DNA of 64,000 nt from Liolophura sinensis (Eukaryota; Mollusca; Polyplacophora; Chitonida; Chitonidae). Location: NCBI RefSeq assembly GCF_032854445.1, contig NC_088301.1:24154226-24218225 (forward strand), read 5' to 3'. The notes under the pieces are model-generated. The model was not told the DNA's origin and ran no database searches. It was given only the letters and a program-made list of their open reading frames with translations. The translations under genes were made by a program, and so were the position numbers. Shown piece after piece: positions 24,251-34,970 of the stretch. The stretch's first letter is position 1. Each line of letters begins with the position of its first letter.

Positions 24251-24990
24251 AGCAATAGAACTCCAGTTGGGGAATTAGTAGCTTGGTCACGGAAAAGTTT
24301 AGTCCAGAATACTTAACATGTATAGCAGTTCGGTTTATGCGGTGAGGAGACCTGAGGCAGTGCCCAAGGGAAACCACTTGAACCGCTAAGATACCTAACA
24401 AACACCGTGACTTGAAGGAGCAGCTGAACTGGTGTGTATTATATATCAACTTAAAGCCTTAATGGTCAAGGGCTGGTCATCTTTCCAGGACAAGCAGTAG
24501 GACCATCATTTAACCCTCTTTGAACTATAAATTATATATTATTTCTGGTCTACATTAATTATAGACCAGAAAAGCTGTTCAGAATCGTGCAAAAACCACA
24601 ACTTGTTCCAAAGATGGAGGAACTGGGAAAAACCTTGTTAGTTGTGAGTTGTCATTGTTAGCGAAAAAATTGCATACTTTGGATTCTGTGACGAAAAAGA
24701 AAACAACACAGAAACATGCACAGTGCAGTTATTTGAATTTAGTTTTTTCTTTTTAATTTTGTGGAAATGGAGCCTAGTTGTTGGTATGGATCTCAACTAA
24801 TTGTCGTTAAAAAATGGCTTTAATTAGTGTCCGTGCATAGCTCTTGATGTGGCAGATGATCAGCTTTTCTCCCTACAATCACCAATCGTCACTTAGCTGA
24901 TGGCTGCAGGGCCAGGCACTGTAATTACGTGTGATTATCCTTAGACAGGAAGCACATCCTCTACCAATACCATCCAAATACTGCGACAGA
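24251..24990. other. Unannotated
   Basis: This is unique sequence. The 71-codon minus-strand frame at 24234-24449 is unrecognised. Confidence 0.45.
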
Positions 24991-25680
24991 TGGGCTGGAG
25001 ATTTTCAAGATGGCTTCCTTTTTCGAGCCAGGCCTTAGATCCTATTTGTATGTAGATTTTTACATCGGGGACTGTGCAAAAAAAGCGGGGACTGCTGTAA
25101 AGATGGGGGTTAATGAATAACTTTATTGGACTCGGCTTACTTCATTTTTCTTCGCTGGCCGGATTTGACATGCATTAACTATTGTCAGCAGAGTTGGATG
25201 GTTTTCAGTGCTGTTTGTGGCATGGAACAACGCTGTTAAAACCTATAACAATTCAAACTCCAACAGGGCGTGCAGTTCTGGCCAGTCCAGGGCGAGAAAA
25301 TAATGGAGATGCCAAAAAAGAGAAATCTCGATTACATTTTGTACTATGACCTTGCCGACTTTTGTTTCACTTTGTAGTTGGGCACAAGGGTGTTAATGGA
25401 CACTTAGTTACCATTGTTCAGAAGTATGCTGCCTGTGAACTAAAGCCCGATGACATTTTTTTGTTTGCCCTACAGTTTGCATTTAACACGAACATCCTAA
25501 TGACTGCAAGTTGGAGGGTAAAGTAGCTGGGGCATATGCGACAAATGCCATTGAGGCGCGTGAATGAAAGAATAGGCTGGCACGAGCTGTGTCCATTGAG
25601 ACGTATAAGGCCCGGCAGCTGGATCATTGGCGCCCGGGCCAGTGATAAATTGTGGATAGTTATTTAAATGAGATAGGTGA
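24991..25680. other. Non-repetitive, CpG-containing island (possible conserved non-coding element)
   Basis: This stretch lacks the homopolymers, minisatellites and SINEs typical of the window and has more CpG than its flanks (for example GAGGCGCGTGAATG and TGGCGCCCGGGCC near the end). Open frames are short and unrecognised. Conservation cannot be tested from one sequence, so this is only a candidate. Confidence 0.3.
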
Positions 25681-26701
25681 GTGAAACCTTACAGAAAGCT
25701 AGGGTGGTTACTTTTATTGCTTCCCTCACTTCCCTGGCCTTAGCCGGTGTCTTCTCAATGCCCTCACCCCTGCCTGTAGCTATAGAGGGGTTGTTCAGAA
25801 GAGCCTGGTTATTTCAGTGTCTAATACAACACAGCACTGAAATAACATTTGCAACACTGTATGAACAACCCGCATGGCAAAACCGTAACAGTTGGAGGCA
25901 GTAAATCAAAAATAAACCGACTAGATGAAAAGTGAACAAAAGTGACTTATTCAGTGTTTATCTGGAGATTGAAAATGGCTTGCAAAGCGTTATCCCCGAT
26001 CTCTTCCCCCACACCCCCAATCCAACAGGACTCTATGGCGAATAGATCGTTAAGATATACATATGTTCCCTCTCTATGTTTTGTTGTCTGATGAATATTT
26101 TTCTGTGCGACAGTAGAGGTTTGAAATTCAGGAAATAAATTAATAGTATGTTGTAGAGGTACTTACAATAGATGACGTATGTCAGGAAAGAGGTTTCAGT
26201 TAAATATACAGTTTGAGTACGGGATCTCTTTGTTGACCATGGGGGAAACACCTGAAGTAGGCTGTTGCCATTTTATGTAAAAAAATTGCAAGTTATGATG
26301 GAAAAAATAAATTTTCCAACAATTTGTTCAAACATCATGCTGAAAATTTATAATCAGTGAATTCACTTTGATATAAAATGTGCTGAAATTCACCTACATC
26401 TGTGAATTTTGTCTTTATTTATTGAGTCAAAAAATATGATATGCCATTGTGACGCCATATTTTGTTTATAATGTGCACAATTCTCTGTGTACAAATTGTT
26501 TACTTATTAGACTCGGTATTACTGATAAATGGGAATTTCACTTTTGGACTCAATCTAGCTCAAAAGTGAAATGCTTCCAAATTCAATCTCCCCCCCCCCC
26601 CAAAAAATGCACAATTATTTTTATTTTATTTTATTTCATTTTTGGGAAATTACACAGCTGACATTTTATTCAGTTAAACTGGTTTTATTTAAATAGATTT
26701 A
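25681..26701. other. Unannotated
   Basis: A C-run lies at about 26591-26600 and a (TTTTA)n stretch at 26616-26640. I see no gene. Confidence 0.5.
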
Positions 26702-26930
26702 TTTTATTTATTTATTTGATTGGTGTTTTACACCGTACTCAAGAATATTTCACTTATATGACCAGCATTATAGTGGGAGGAAGCCGGGCAGAGCCCATGG
26801 GAAACCCACGACCATCCGCAGGTTACTGAAAGACCTTCCCCGGTATGGCCGGAGAGGAAGCCAGCATGAGCTGGACTTGAACTCAGCGACTGCTTTGTTG
26901 AGGAACTCTGCTCCTGGGTCATTACGCTTA
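26702..26930 (-). mobile_element. SINE family A, head-truncated copy
   Basis: On the minus strand, box B-like GAGTTCAAGTCCAGCTCATG is followed by GCTTCCTCTCCGGCC, TGCGGATGGTCGTGGGTTTC, CATAATGCTGG, AGTGAAATATTCTTGAGTAC and an A-rich tail of (AAAT)n type. The box A part of the tRNA-like head is missing. The 64-codon frame (minus) is the SINE body. Confidence 0.92.
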
Positions 26931-27116
26931 TTTAAATAGATAGATACTCTTATACAAGAGTTCATCTTGACCCCCCAGAAAGTAAAGCCTGGGATAGATA
27001 TAACATATATGTGTTGTTAGTACCAGGTAAAACTTAATAAGGTTGTTGTAGTGCCCTGGGCATTTGTATTTGGGCTAAGTAAGTTAAGTAAGCCCAAACT
27101 ATGTGAAATATTTTGA

Positions 27117-27308
27117 ATTAAGGGAAAGGTAAAATCGTATCAAACTAACTCAGTACATGTGATTAAATTCAAGGTGGCAAATGAGATGAGAATTTCTGAA
27201 AGGTTAGAAGTCATATTAAAGGCTTGAATAGCAAAACCTGTTTTAGAATTTCATATGATTCTGTGATGGGTATACTGTATACATCTTATTAATGACTTCA
27301 CTTGTGAA
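27117..27308 (+). repeat. Dispersed repeat R1, copy 1
   Basis: About 190 bp matches 30491-30685 in the same orientation with small indels. Shared blocks include TTAAGGGAAA, ATTAAATTCAAGGTGG, TTAAAGGCTTGAATAG and GGGTATACTGTATACATCTT. The family is unknown to me. Strand is arbitrary. Confidence 0.92.
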
Positions 27309-28241
27309 CATGGCTTATCCTCAAGCAGTTGCTTCTGGAAAAGAAAAATTTAATACCTCAATTCTTCGACCTTTTCATCCACCACTGCGATTTTGGGGTA
27401 TAGAGAAATAATCTGTACAGTTTTCATGAAGTTTGCATCTTTAGTGACACAAATAAATCATCACTTCTGGCATCATAAACATAAAAATTGTATGCATAAA
27501 TTCCACTGAAAAAAGTGCTTTAGAGGTGGAAAAGGTTGAAGATTTATATTATAAGGTATATTGTGTGGAATTCTTTAGGCTTTATCTCTCAGTCTAAAAC
27601 AAGTTTATAATGTATTGTACATGTAATGAAAATTTTTTCAAACACCCATACCTTTGATGCCCCCAAATTTTGTTTTCTAAGATTTCACATTTTGGATAAT
27701 ACGTGTATTTTTTTTATACATTATCATGTATTATTATCAAGATAATTTTTAATATCATCAAAGACAGTACTAAATTATCACTGAAAGTTTAGTGACTTCA
27801 TATGTGGCGAAATAAAAATGACAAACACAGGGGTTGTATTATGAAATGTATTTATTTATAACCATTTATAGGAGAAGAAGGGAAAAAAACATGTATAGTG
27901 TTGGATATTTATGTGATACACACACATATGATCCTCAGTGTTTGTGCGACACAGCGTGAACACATGAAGGTAGCCTTTGTGAAGCATAATGAGACTCTGG
28001 ATTGCGTCATGGTTGGTTCGCAGTCGTTATCCAAGTTTATCATGAATGTGACATAAATAACCAGGTGTGACAAGCTCATCTTACAAACGGCCGTTCAACG
28101 TGCATCCGCATGAAACCGATCAAAAAAAACAATGTTGCGGCGCGTGATCAAACTGATTACAGGAGTCGACATGACTGTGTTAGCAGAGGATATAATTTAT
28201 ACTTGTGGATGTATGTAAATGATGTTGATGTTACTTACATT
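27309..28241. other. Unannotated
   Basis: This is AT-rich unique sequence. Bases 27950-28190 have more CpG and no repeats. I see no gene. Confidence 0.5.
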
Positions 28242-28374
28242 CTGCCAGCAACCTGCGGATGGTCATGCGTTTCCCCGGGTTCTGCCCGGTTTCCTCCCAC
28301 CATAATGCTGGCCGCCGTCATATAAGTGACATATTCTTGGGTACGGCGTAAAACACCAATCAAATAAATAAATA
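28242..28374 (+). mobile_element. SINE family A, 5'-truncated copy
   Basis: It begins inside the body (CTGCCAGCAACCTGCGGATG) and continues through TTTCCTCCCACCATAATGCT and GGGTACGGCGTAAAACACCA to an (AAAT)n tail. The tRNA-like head is absent. Confidence 0.95.
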
Positions 28375-28984
28375 GATTGATTACTTTTTATACACTTTTA
28401 TATTAATTGCTATAGTTTCAGTTTCATTTTTCTACATTAGTTACTACATCTTAGGTGTTCAGTCAGCTTTTTTTAAACTTTTATTAATCTAAATTTTCAC
28501 TAAAATTTGCTAGAAGATAAAATCTTATTTATTTCATTTTTTTTTTTTTTGTTGTTTCATATATTGTCTAAAACACTGCATCCTGTGTATATGAAAATTG
28601 AACATTTAAAATAAATCACTGGAAAAAATAATTCCAATATGTGTTATATTACCGCAAAATAATGTTTTACAAAGGACAATTAATGTAGAACGTTTTACCT
28701 GAATCATTTCTGTGTCAACAATATGATTATTAATATCAATTTACATATCAGATAAATTGTTCAAGATTATGTATGATTTCCAGAACATCAATTTATTCCC
28801 TGCAGGAAAATGCAAAAGTTCTGTAGAGACATTTCTTTTCCTGCAATTTTTTTTAATAACCATATTGATGTTTAGTTCAGAAGCTGTATTTAAACAAAGA
28901 TGGGGTGGGGTGGGGTGGGGATTGTTGTATCTAAGTTTTGATCACAAACCTAGGGATATTTCTATTTTAACAGGAGACCTGTAA
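28375..28984. other. Unannotated AT-rich, short G-rich run
   Basis: This is AT-rich with a GGGGTGGGGTGGGG run at about 28902-28920. No gene is supported. Confidence 0.5.
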
Positions 28985-29340
28985 CGATCAAAACTGCTCG
29001 TTTCTCATTACAGATAATTGGTGAATTCATGTCGGTGTTTTGCGCAGTTCGGATACCTAAGACCTGTGTGTGTTTGCTAGGAACACGTGTGGAGTGGTTA
29101 GAATTGTGCTTAGCCCAGGACATCCCAGAGCTTTTATTAACTTGTAGCACATGCATTTAAGAGCCGCAGTTTACAAATGAATGAGTCAGCGCTGTCTTGC
29201 AGGCGCTATCACAATAATATTTGCCATTATGCGTCCATGCTATGTGAAACCTAATCACACTGTAGGGAAACTAGAGGAAATTGAAATACTATGACAACAG
29301 CAGTTGCCATGGCAACATCATAATCATGGTGGACAGTTTA
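28985..29340. other. Non-repetitive island with an X-box (possible regulatory element)
   Basis: Unlike its flanks, this stretch is free of simple repeats. It holds an AP-1-like TGAGTCA core (AATGAGTCAGCG, about 29182) and the perfect X-box palindrome at 29303-29316. I infer a candidate enhancer. Conservation is untested. Confidence 0.35.
29303..29316. promoter_or_regulatory. RFX X-box-like palindrome GTTGCCATGGCAAC
   Basis: This is a perfect 14-bp palindrome that fits the RFX X-box consensus (GTNRCC-AT-RGYAAC). RFX factors bind this motif in ciliary and other genes of animals. Whether it is bound here is unknown. Confidence 0.65.
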
Positions 29341-29462
29341 GGATTTAATGAGAGTTATGGTGATTTTTTTTTTTTTGGAAAGTCTGTCTTAAGGGTATAT
29401 CTTTTTATGAAATTGATGTGTGGAGAGATAGCGAGTGTGCCTCTCAGTTGGGTGTTGTCGTT

Positions 29463-29480
29463 GGGGGGGGGGGGGGGGGG
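29463..29480 (+). other. Run of 18 G
   Basis: This is an uninterrupted G18 followed by further G-rich sequence to about 29530. The 140-codon frame at 29281-29703 runs through it (poly-Gly) and is not believed. Confidence 0.9.
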
Positions 29481-29530
29481 AGGGATAGGGCTAGGAAACA
29501 GGGTGGGGATCAACGCTGGGAGGGGAGGGG

Positions 29531-30264
29531 CTGAAGATCTGAGCGTAGTGCTAATCGCTCTCATTCGCTCGGGGTATGTCCTTTACACGATCGAGTTTGT
29601 CAGGGCAGCGTTAACAGAGAGCAACCTCAAAAGGATAGTTGTAGAGAAGAAATATTACACCGTGCAAAGGATATTGATGAACATATTCTTTATGGCTTTG
29701 TAGGCTTTTAAATGGGACAGCACACGGAACTCATGTGTCTCAGATTGGCCTCGTGATACATATTGATTTACTTTTTATCTGAAAAAAAAAAACAAAACAA
29801 CTTGCATGTGTGAAAGACTACCTGTAGACAATTAGCCAGCTCCTGTCATGTAAGTCCACCCTCGTACAACCTGGATGGGAGTGAAAATCAATTGTACAAC
29901 AGAAATTACCTTAATTACATGCATTGGAAGAGTACCTGCAGAGTCATTTATGTTAATTTCATTATAGTGGTTGAGATTTTGCTCCAAACATATAGGTTGG
30001 ATTTGCTACAAAGTAATAGCAGTGATATACTAATGTGTTATACTCTGAATACTGTTTTTTGGATAAATATTTTTAATTAAGATAATTTTTTTGCAAGTCT
30101 TTAAAAGAAAAAAAAAACATTAGATCTTGTTAAGGGTGTTTCAAATATGGAAAATTATTCATATTTTCAGTGATGTTAATAAGTGGGCTGTTCCAAATGT
30201 GTTAATAAATTTGTGTGCATAAAAATAACATATACTGTATTTCCCCCCAACGTTTCGTAGATGT
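29531..30264. other. Unannotated
   Basis: Bases 29535-29760 are non-repetitive with several CpG. The rest is AT-rich. No gene is supported. Confidence 0.45.
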
Positions 30265-30360
30265 TGTTTAAAGTGGCACATTTCTTATTGATTTATTCAC
30301 TTAGAGGGCCACTTTAGAGATTTTTTTTGTGAAGTTTGATTAATTTCTTGTCAGAAAAAT
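30265..30360 (+). repeat. Dispersed repeat R3, copy 2
   Basis: TTTTTTTGTGAAGTTTGATT followed by AATTTCTTGTCAGAAAAA matches 22804-22940. The 5' part is decayed. Confidence 0.65.
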
Positions 30361-30490
30361 GGAAGTCTTCATGTGAAATGCACTGTTTTATTAAATGCCA
30401 TTATGTTCTTCTGAACGAACATTTTGAAGGTACCAATCTGTAGGTGAAATACACTGATACATGTACAGTGTATATGTATAGACAAGGTGT

Positions 30491-30685
30491 TTAAGGGAAA
30501 AGTCAAATCATATCAAACTAAGTGAGAACATGTAATTAAATTCAAGGTGGAAAATGAGAGGAGAACTTCTGAAAAGGTTAATATAAAAAGTCAATATTAA
30601 AGGCTTGAATAGTCAAACCTGTTTCAGAACTTCATGTTATTCTTTGATGGGTATACTGTATACATCTTATTAAAAAACTTCACTT
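30491..30685 (+). repeat. Dispersed repeat R1, copy 2
   Basis: This is the partner of 27117-27308. It is collinear over its whole length with one insertion (TTAATATAAAAAGTC-like) in the middle. Confidence 0.92.
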
Positions 30686-32454
30686 TGTGTAAAACCATGC
30701 AGACGGGAAGTCTATTTCATACATTTCCCACAGTGCAGTTATATAGCTGTCTTCATTACTTGAAAAGAAAAAAAAAATGTCAGAATAGGTAGGTCACAAT
30801 TTTTGTCTTTAAGGACTCTTCCCTCATGTTTATATATGATAAGTAATTTATCCAAAATTAGATCACCATGCTGTAACTCATTACCTGTACATCACGTCTA
30901 ATCAGTTTCAAAGGGACTTTGAACTGGCCCTGGGAGAATCGTGTTTATATATAAATGGCTTCAAAGTGCAAATTTTTGTCTGAAAATTTTTATGTATTTT
31001 TTTTTTTTATATGAGGCATGAAAGTTCGAGAATTCAGGACAAGTAAACATACATCTAGCTGTACTTATACATGTCGGTTACAATTTTATGTACCATTATT
31101 GATGTTCATACACAAATGCAACTTTTACATCATTGTTTAGTAATCCTTTCTCTGTAGCCATTACTCCTTTCTTTGCCAGCCATGGACAAACATTTAGGCC
31201 TATAATTTATTCATCATGATCTAGACGTACCACAGTTTTATCGAACATGTCAAACATGTTGTCTTGTGCTCGAAACCCCTCAGTCAATACCACTGAGCGA
31301 TAGTTAACAAAGTCACATTTAAAATAAATGCATAGGCTTCGTTTTAGCACCGGTGCACTTTGCCAAAGTTATCTGCAATTTGTTTGTAAACACAGCATTA
31401 TTTAAGTAGCACATACTCCTGACTCTGGCCAAGCGAAGAGTTGCCTCCCTTTAACCTTTACTGATCTATGAGCCAGCCAGCCAGCCTGCCTGCGGCTATG
31501 GCAGCGGACAAAAACAGAAACACATAGTCCAGTTTGTGGAGATATTTTGGCAGGAGAACTGAGGATATTTGACAGGGCTCCAAACGTTGTTGTTTAGGTA
31601 TTACACAGCAAACTGTCTGACCCACTTGTAGAAATTGAGAATAATCAGGGTTTGACAGAGAACTTGTCTCCGATTTGTTGACAGAGCCAAATCCTTTCCT
31701 GAAACTAAACTAAACCCTCAGCCAGTGCTAAGAGAGTTTTCTTTGTTTGTATAAAGCGATTCAAGGACAGCATTTTTTTTACTCATTCTGCTTGGTTGAG
31801 ATTTATTCCCTAAATAAACCAGCTGGGATGTTTGATTCCAATTTGACAGATGATCAATGTGCCAAAATATTTATCTTAGATTTTTTTGTTTTGATTTTTT
31901 TGAAAGTTAGCTTTTGTGCTGGCCTTCATTTTAAACATGTTATATTCTTGCGGAGCTTGTTGTAATCTTTATGATACATGTAATATTAATTATTTGCTTA
32001 TATATGTACATGTAGGTATTTAAACAACTTACTGGATGTTTGGATCACATGTACACAGTGTTGATGAGCTTTTAACAACAAAGATTTATGGAGCTTTGAA
32101 AATTTGATTTGTGTATTGTGTTTATATAAATATATATGTATATGTACAAACCTGTGATATGAAATATACCTGAGCACAGCACAAAACCTCAATCAAATAC
32201 GTGTAATAAATAAACCTTTGATAATAGTACATACATATCGTACTTACATGGAGTTGATAAAGAGCTATTGTGTGTTTTCTTGGCCTGCTTAATTTGCAAA
32301 TGCAGCTTATTACACAGTTGTCATGCACAGTAAGCGTAAGATATCTAATTACGTAGTCAATAGCTTCATGTTTATTCTAATGAATGAAGTAGCCACAGGC
32401 TTTCACGAAGATGGATTTTTCATTTTCTAGGTTTGAGAGTAAGTTGCCTCTTTT
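30686..32454. other. Unannotated
   Basis: This is AT-rich unique sequence. A short CAGC/CAGCCTGC repeat lies near 31470-31490. Frames at 31747-31965 and 31998-32328 have no recognisable family. Confidence 0.45.
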
Positions 32455-32705
32455 TTGCTGCTAATTTCTGGAAAGCAGTAATAATAATAAGAGATTAGTA
32501 ATTGCTTTGGATAATAATAATAATAATAATGTTTCTCTTTTGCTCTTATTTTCTTGAAAGCAGCAATAATAATAATAATAGATTAGTAATTGATTTGGAT
32601 GATGATCATAATAATAATAATGCTTTTTTTGGCTCTTATTTTCTTGAAACAGCAATGATAATAATAGATTAGTAATTGATTTGGATAATAATAATAATTG
32701 TAATA
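32455..32705. repeat. Tandem repeat, ~85-90-bp unit with embedded (AAT)n, 3 copies
   Basis: The block TTATTTTCTTGAAAGCAG, (AAT)n, GATTAGTAATTGATTTGGAT, (AAT)n occurs three times. The 120-codon minus-strand frame (poly-Y and poly-L) is a shadow. Confidence 0.9.
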
Positions 32706-32867
32706 AAATTAAGAAGAATTTAAGGATAATAGGAATAAGAATAATGAGTATTGATTTTGATGAACATGATAATATTCGGCCAGTCTCACTGTCCATGGGG
32801 CCTTGTTGATAATGAGTGGTCAACGATACTCGAAAGACAGTCTAATGTTCGTTGAAGATCACTTGGC

Positions 32868-33025
32868 TTCCACCAGTATGGTGTGCATATCAGGTGGGAA
32901 ATTTTGTCAGTAACCGGTGATTTGCAAAAGGCACTCCGGTTTCCTTCACCCATAAAATCGACTGTCATGGTTTATATTGGAAAAATTCCCGATTGTGGCA
33001 TTAAACAACAACAACAACCAAATAA
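32868..33025 (+). mobile_element. SINE family B, degenerate copy
   Basis: GGCACTCCGGTTTCCTTCAC, CCATAAAATCGACTGTCATG and GTGGCATTAAACAACAACAA resemble the body and '...GGCGTTAAACAACAA' tail of a SINE related to family A, as I remember it from mollusc genomes. No clear tRNA-like head is visible. The call rests on remembered resemblance rather than a second copy in the window. Confidence 0.5.
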
Positions 33026-33148
33026 TTTCACTAGTGAGATATATGGGTCAAAGAAAGTGGAAAAACACAAAGGAAATTGTTAGCGTTGACTCTAATTGAT
33101 GAGGTTCATGTTACTCATACAAATCAAGTTGTGACTGAAGCAGGATTT

Positions 33149-33301
33149 GCGGATGGTCAATGAGTTTCCCCCGGGGCTCTGCCTGGTTTCCTCCGGGGCC
33201 CTGCCTGGTTTCCTCCCACCATAATGCTGGCTGTCACCATGTAAGTGAAATATTCTTGAGTACGGCATAAAACCACCAATCAAATAAAAAAAATAAATAA
33301 A
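33149..33301 (+). mobile_element. SINE family A, 5'-truncated copy with internal duplication
   Basis: It starts at GCGGATGGTC in the body and ends in the ATTCTTGAGTACGGCATAAA tail with (AAAT)n. A 22-bp segment (GGGGCYCTGCCTGGTTTCCT plus CC) is tandemly duplicated with one mismatch. Confidence 0.93.
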
Positions 33302-34840
33302 CGAAGCAAGATTAAACCTGTGACCTTGATGATCAGGGACTACTGGGCTTCAGCAGAACTCATTAAACTACTTAGCCAGCTAAGGATTGCAAATAGAGAT
33401 AAAGGTGAAATCTAATGTTTGACACAAAGAAAACACGAATATGAAATATGTGTCAGATGGAAGACCATTTAACGCAGTCCTAGAAAGCAGCTTTTTGTTG
33501 TGGTTTTTTTGCGGAATTTTATGACCTGAGCAAAACAGGTTTTAAACATTGGATTCTACGGTGGCCTTTTCTAAGCATATTGTAACCAGTGACATCACAT
33601 CACAACAGGGAGTGTGAGACATTGCAGTGGTCATTGATACGCACTCTGCCTCGTAAGCTACCTGTACAGGTTTTTAGACAATACAGGTCATGGACGTCAG
33701 AAAACCTTGTACAGGTGCTAATTGCTTATGCATTGATAAATAAACACGAAAATATGAAGTTAAGAGTGTATATGACTGTTGTCAGTGGTAACAATAGAGC
33801 TTGATTGCTCTCCTATAGCCGGACGGCGTATTACAGGTAAAAATAGCCACTTCCTCTTTCCATGGCCTCTCCCTCTGACTCATTTTATCTTTGTGTTTAT
33901 GACAATATGAACAAGATCATAAACAAGAAGGAAAAAAAAAAAAAAAAAAAAGCAGACATGAAAATGCAAATTGAAAAGATTAAATTTAGATTACGTGCTT
34001 AGATCAGCTTGGTTGTGTTTTGAACACACATAATGGAAAAAGTAGTTCAGGGCGACTGTGAGAGTATCCATTTTTAGACGTATTAATAAAGCTGGATGAG
34101 GTACACAGGCATGTAATGATGGGTCTGGAGTATTCTGTAACGATCATAAATACCTGCATGCCCAATGATGTAACCTCTTACCCCACCCTCCCCAACTACC
34201 CCTAACTCTCCTTCACCGAAAATAGAAAGCATTCATTTCTGCAGTTGTAGGCTATTAATATCACCGATCACCTCTATCAGTCATGCAGTAAGTTAGTATC
34301 ATATTACAGTATGTTGATAAACATACCTGTAGCCACTTATATATAGATTTAAAAACTGTAGAAAAAAAAAATGGCTTTCTAGGAAATTGTGAAAAAAAAA
34401 TATCATTAAAGTTTATATCAAGATGCATCATTCACAACCATGAAGAGATCAGGCCAGCATCCGTTGTACTGTTTGGTGATAAAATGGTTTAGTGCGTATA
34501 GTCTTAAAAACAGGGGAACAAAAGGAAGGTCTGCTTTCTAGTAAATTGTGAAAGAAAATAGATTCAACATAATTTATTATGTATTTTTTTACAGCTTTTG
34601 GCTACACTTTAGATGATGACCCTGTTGGATTGTAGGAAAGTTCCACCTAAATGTACTTAGGGGATGTAATGAAGAATTTAGTTCAATCTTCGCAAATTAA
34701 GTAAAATTGTAAAATTCGTGTCTGCCATCTGTTAAAGGGAAGGTCTGTAACTTCTTTAACATTGCACGTACCCTAAATGACCCTAAATATTCTTCCATGA
34801 CTAACTTGATCATTTTTCCTGATTCTAGGAGTTATATTGA
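33302..34840. other. Unannotated
   Basis: Poly-A lies at 33930-33951. Frames such as 33589-33804 are unrecognised. I see nothing else. Confidence 0.45.
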
Positions 34841-34970
34841 TTTTAGAAAGGTGTTCTGAGGTTTGCTTGGAACATGGTATGATATTCTAATGGAAAATTG
34901 TAAGGTTCAGCTCCAAAAATAGCTTTTTGTAACATTTATTTGCCTTTGTAGATGCATTTTTATAGGCAGA
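34841..34970 (+). repeat. Dispersed repeat R4, best-preserved plus copy
   Basis: TTTTAGAAAGGTGTTCTGAG, GTTTGCTTGG, TGATATTCTAATGGAAAATT, TTTTTGTAACATTTATTTGC and CTTTG occur in order. These blocks are shared with 53744-53870, 59258-59342 and, inverted, 7634-7770. Confidence 0.7.

Noticed and set aside
26728-26922. Frames reading SSPAHAGFLSG and ISEIFLST at 26728, 56050 and 56557
   Set aside because: These are SINE family A bodies, repeated wherever the SINE is.
29281-29703. 140-codon frame with poly-glycine
   Set aside because: It crosses a run of 18 G; the rest has no recognisable domain.
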